Shown in pieces: positions 5,543-7,062 of a stretch of 7,062 bases of DNA. The stretch's first letter is position 1, and each line of letters opens with the position of its first letter. Made by a program: the position numbers and the translations under genes. The stretch is from Pseudomonadota bacterium (GTDB lineage Bacteria; Pseudomonadota; Alphaproteobacteria; Acetobacterales; Acetobacteraceae). The stretch spans positions 1-7,062 of the forward strand of contig JAJZFF010000383.1 of the NCBI GenBank assembly GCA_021805485.1, in the 5' to 3' direction. The notes beneath the pieces were generated by a model. The model was not told the DNA's origin. It saw only the letters and a list, made by a program, of their open reading frames with translations, and did not search any database.

Positions 5543-7062
5543 TCACATCCCGCCCGGATAGGCCGGGCCGCCGGCGCCCTCGGGCACCACCCAGTTGATG
5601 TTCTGCGTCGGGTCCTTGATGTCGCAGGTCTTGCAGTGCACGCAGTTCTGCGCGTTGATCTGCAGCTTCGGATCGCCCTCCTCGGCGCCGACGATCTCGT
5701 AGACGCCGGCCGGGCAGTAGCGCGTCTCGGGGCTGCGGTATTCGGCCCAGTTCACCGCGATCGCCTTCGCCGGGTCGAGCAGGGTGAGATGCGCAGGCTG
5801 GTTTTCCTCGTGATTGGTGTTGGAGATGAAGACCGAGCTCAACCGGTCGAAGGTGAGCGCGCCGTCGGGCTTCGGATAGGCGATGGGGGCTGCGTCGCGG
5901 GCGGGCTTCAGCGCGGTGTTGTCGGCGTGGTTGCGGAACGTCCAGGGCGACTTGCCGCGGGTGACGTAGGTTTCGAACGCGGCATTGATCAGCCCGCCCC
6001 ACATGCCGAATTTCGCGAAGCCGGGGCGGATGTTGCGCACCGCCTGAAGCTCGGGCCAGAGCCAGGAGGCGCGGACCTTCTCGGGGAAGGCGTCGAGTGT
6101 GGCGGGGCGGCTGCCGGACAGCGCCTCGGCGATCGCCTCGGCGGCGAGCATGCCGGATTTCATCGCGGTGTGGGTGCCCTTGATCTTGGGCACGTTGAGG
6201 AACCCCGCTTCGCAGCCGACCAGCACGCCGCCGGGAAAGGCGAGCCGGGGGATCGACTGGAAGCCGCCCTCGTTCAGCGCCCGCGCGCCGTAGGAGATGC
6301 GTTTCGCGCCCTCGAAATAGGGGCGGATCGCCTTGTGGGTCTTGAAGCGCTGCATCTCCTCGAAGGGCGACAGATAGGGGTTCTCGTAGTCGAGCCCGAT
6401 GACGAACCCATAGGCCATCAGGTTGCCGCCGAGATGGTAGAGGAACGAGCCGCCATAGGTTTTCGTATCGAGCGGCCAGCCGATCGTGTGCATGACCATG
6501 CCGGGATTGTGGTGCTCCGCCGGCACCTCCCAGAGTTCCTTGATGCCGATGCCGTAGGTCTGCGGATCGACCCCGTCGCGCAGGCCGAAACGCGACATCA
6601 GCTGCTTGCCGAGCGAGCCGCGGCAGCCCTCGGCGAATACAGTATATAGAGCGCGCAACTCCATGCCGCGCTGGTATTGCGCGGTCGGCTGGCCGTCCTT
6701 GCCGATCCCCATGTCGCCGGTGGCGATGCCGGCGACGCGGCCCTCCTCGACCAGCAGTTCCGCCGCGGCGAAGCCGGGGTAGATCTCGACGCCGAGTTCC
6801 TCCGCCTTCGCGCCGAGGAAGCGGACGACGTTTCCGAGGCTGACGACGAAATTGCCGTGGTTGTTCATTTGCGGCGGCGTCGGCATGCGATGGCTGCCGG
6901 ATTCGGTGAGGAACAGGAAACGGTCCTCGCCCGCTTTCGCCGAGAACTCGATCGCGCCGATATCGGCGTCGGGCAGCAGTTCGGTCATCGCGCGCGGTTC
7001 CAGCACGCAGCCGGAGAGAATATGCGCGCCGACCTCGCCGCCTTTTTCGACGACGCAGACCG
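5543..7062 (-). CDS. Electron transfer flavoprotein-ubiquinone oxidoreductase (5' end outside the window)
   Basis: The last 505 residues of ETF-QO, the membrane-associated FAD/iron-sulfur enzyme that passes electrons from ETF (fed by acyl-CoA and related dehydrogenases) to ubiquinone. The frame is open to the right edge, reading VCVVEKGGEVGAHILSG, the FAD-domain region usually some 35-40 residues from the start, so only the N-terminus with the first glycine-rich loop is missing. The quinone/FAD segment contains YGIGIKELWEVP and the family-typical GGVLVGCEAGFLNVPKIKGTHTAMKSGM. The 4Fe-4S cluster cysteines are C449, C473, C476 and C479 of this fragment (CPAGVYE, then CVHCKTCDIKDP). The end, NWVVPEGAGGPAYPGGM, is typical. 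The stop overlaps the dapB upstream region with a 2-nt gap, suggesting co-transcription. Its promoter lies outside. All ligands of the cluster are present, so it looks functional. Confidence 0.96.
   Translation of the reverse strand, partial: VCVVEKGGEVGAHILSGCVLEPRAMTELLPDADIGAIEFSAKAGEDRFLFLTESGSHRMPTPPQMNNHGNFVVSLGNVVRFLGAKAEELGVEIYPGFAAAELLVEEGRVAGIATGDMGIGKDGQPTAQYQRGMELRALYTVFAEGCRGSLGKQLMSRFGLRDGVDPQTYGIGIKELWEVPAEHHNPGMVMHTIGWPLDTKTYGGSFLYHLGGNLMAYGFVIGLDYENPYLSPFEEMQRFKTHKAIRPYFEGAKRISYGARALNEGGFQSIPRLAFPGGVLVGCEAGFLNVPKIKGTHTAMKSGMLAAEAIAEALSGSRPATLDAFPEKVRASWLWPELQAVRNIRPGFAKFGMWGGLINAAFETYVTRGKSPWTFRNHADNTALKPARDAAPIAYPKPDGALTFDRLSSVFISNTNHEENQPAHLTLLDPAKAIAVNWAEYRSPETRYCPAGVYEIVGAEEGDPKLQINAQNCVHCKTCDIKDPTQNINWVVPEGAGGPAYPGGM

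Noticed and set aside
3465..5561. A 698-codon open frame on the plus strand opposite metK and dapB
   Set aside because: It lies antisense to two intact, motif-rich genes. Its composition (Gly, Arg, Ala, Asp, His rich, low complexity) is that of the mirror frame of GC-rich coding DNA. No domain is recognisable.
5541..6002. A longer dapB reading frame extending upstream into the ETF-QO gene
   Set aside because: The added sequence is out-of-frame ETF-QO coding DNA with an Arg-rich translation. DapB proteins begin just before the GxxGxMG loop, matching ATG 5540.

Overview
The window is a GC-rich stretch of bacterial chromosome. Every supported gene lies on the minus strand, so transcription runs from the right edge toward the left edge. 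The gene set suggests an alphaproteobacterium. The evidence is a metK gene directly followed by trmB, a full-length respiratory ETF:ubiquinone oxidoreductase, and a HAAT-type transporter whose binding protein carries a twin-arginine-like signal. The family could be Acetobacteraceae or a relative, but that is a weak inference from gene style and base composition.

Layout in transcription order. (1) From the right edge to 5543: ETF:ubiquinone oxidoreductase, lacking only its N-terminal end. (2) 5540-4803: dapB, starting 2 nt after the ETF-QO stop. (3) A 120-nt gap holding a weak candidate promoter. (4) 4682-3495: metK. (5) 3505-2801: trmB, overlapping the metK end by 11 nt and probably starting at TTG. 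(6) A 198-nt gap, AT-rich for this genome, holding the best promoter candidate of the window plus direct and inverted repeats. (7) 2602-1340: a HAAT-family periplasmic binding protein. (8) A 121-nt gap with two strong hairpins. (9) 1218-349: a LivH-type permease. (10) 352 to the left edge: a LivM-type permease, sharing ATGA with the livH stop and cut by the window. ATPase genes (livG/livF type) would be expected beyond the left edge.

There are two functional blocks. The right block is housekeeping: electron entry into the ubiquinone pool (ETF-QO), lysine/peptidoglycan precursor synthesis (DapB), S-adenosylmethionine supply (MetK) and a SAM-consuming tRNA methyltransferase (TrmB). The left block is an importer for a branched-chain amino acid or another small organic solute; its substrate cannot be fixed from sequence. 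ETF-QO would accept electrons from acyl-CoA dehydrogenases, including those of branched-chain amino acid breakdown, but the two blocks are separated and no functional link is shown.

I see no mobile element, CRISPR array, tRNA, rRNA, phage gene or evidently new system. The points worth a second look are small: the repeat-rich control region in front of the transporter, the hairpins between binding protein and permease, an AT-rich patch inside trmB, a 12-bp tandem duplication across the metK/trmB junction, and an aromatic cluster in the binding protein.
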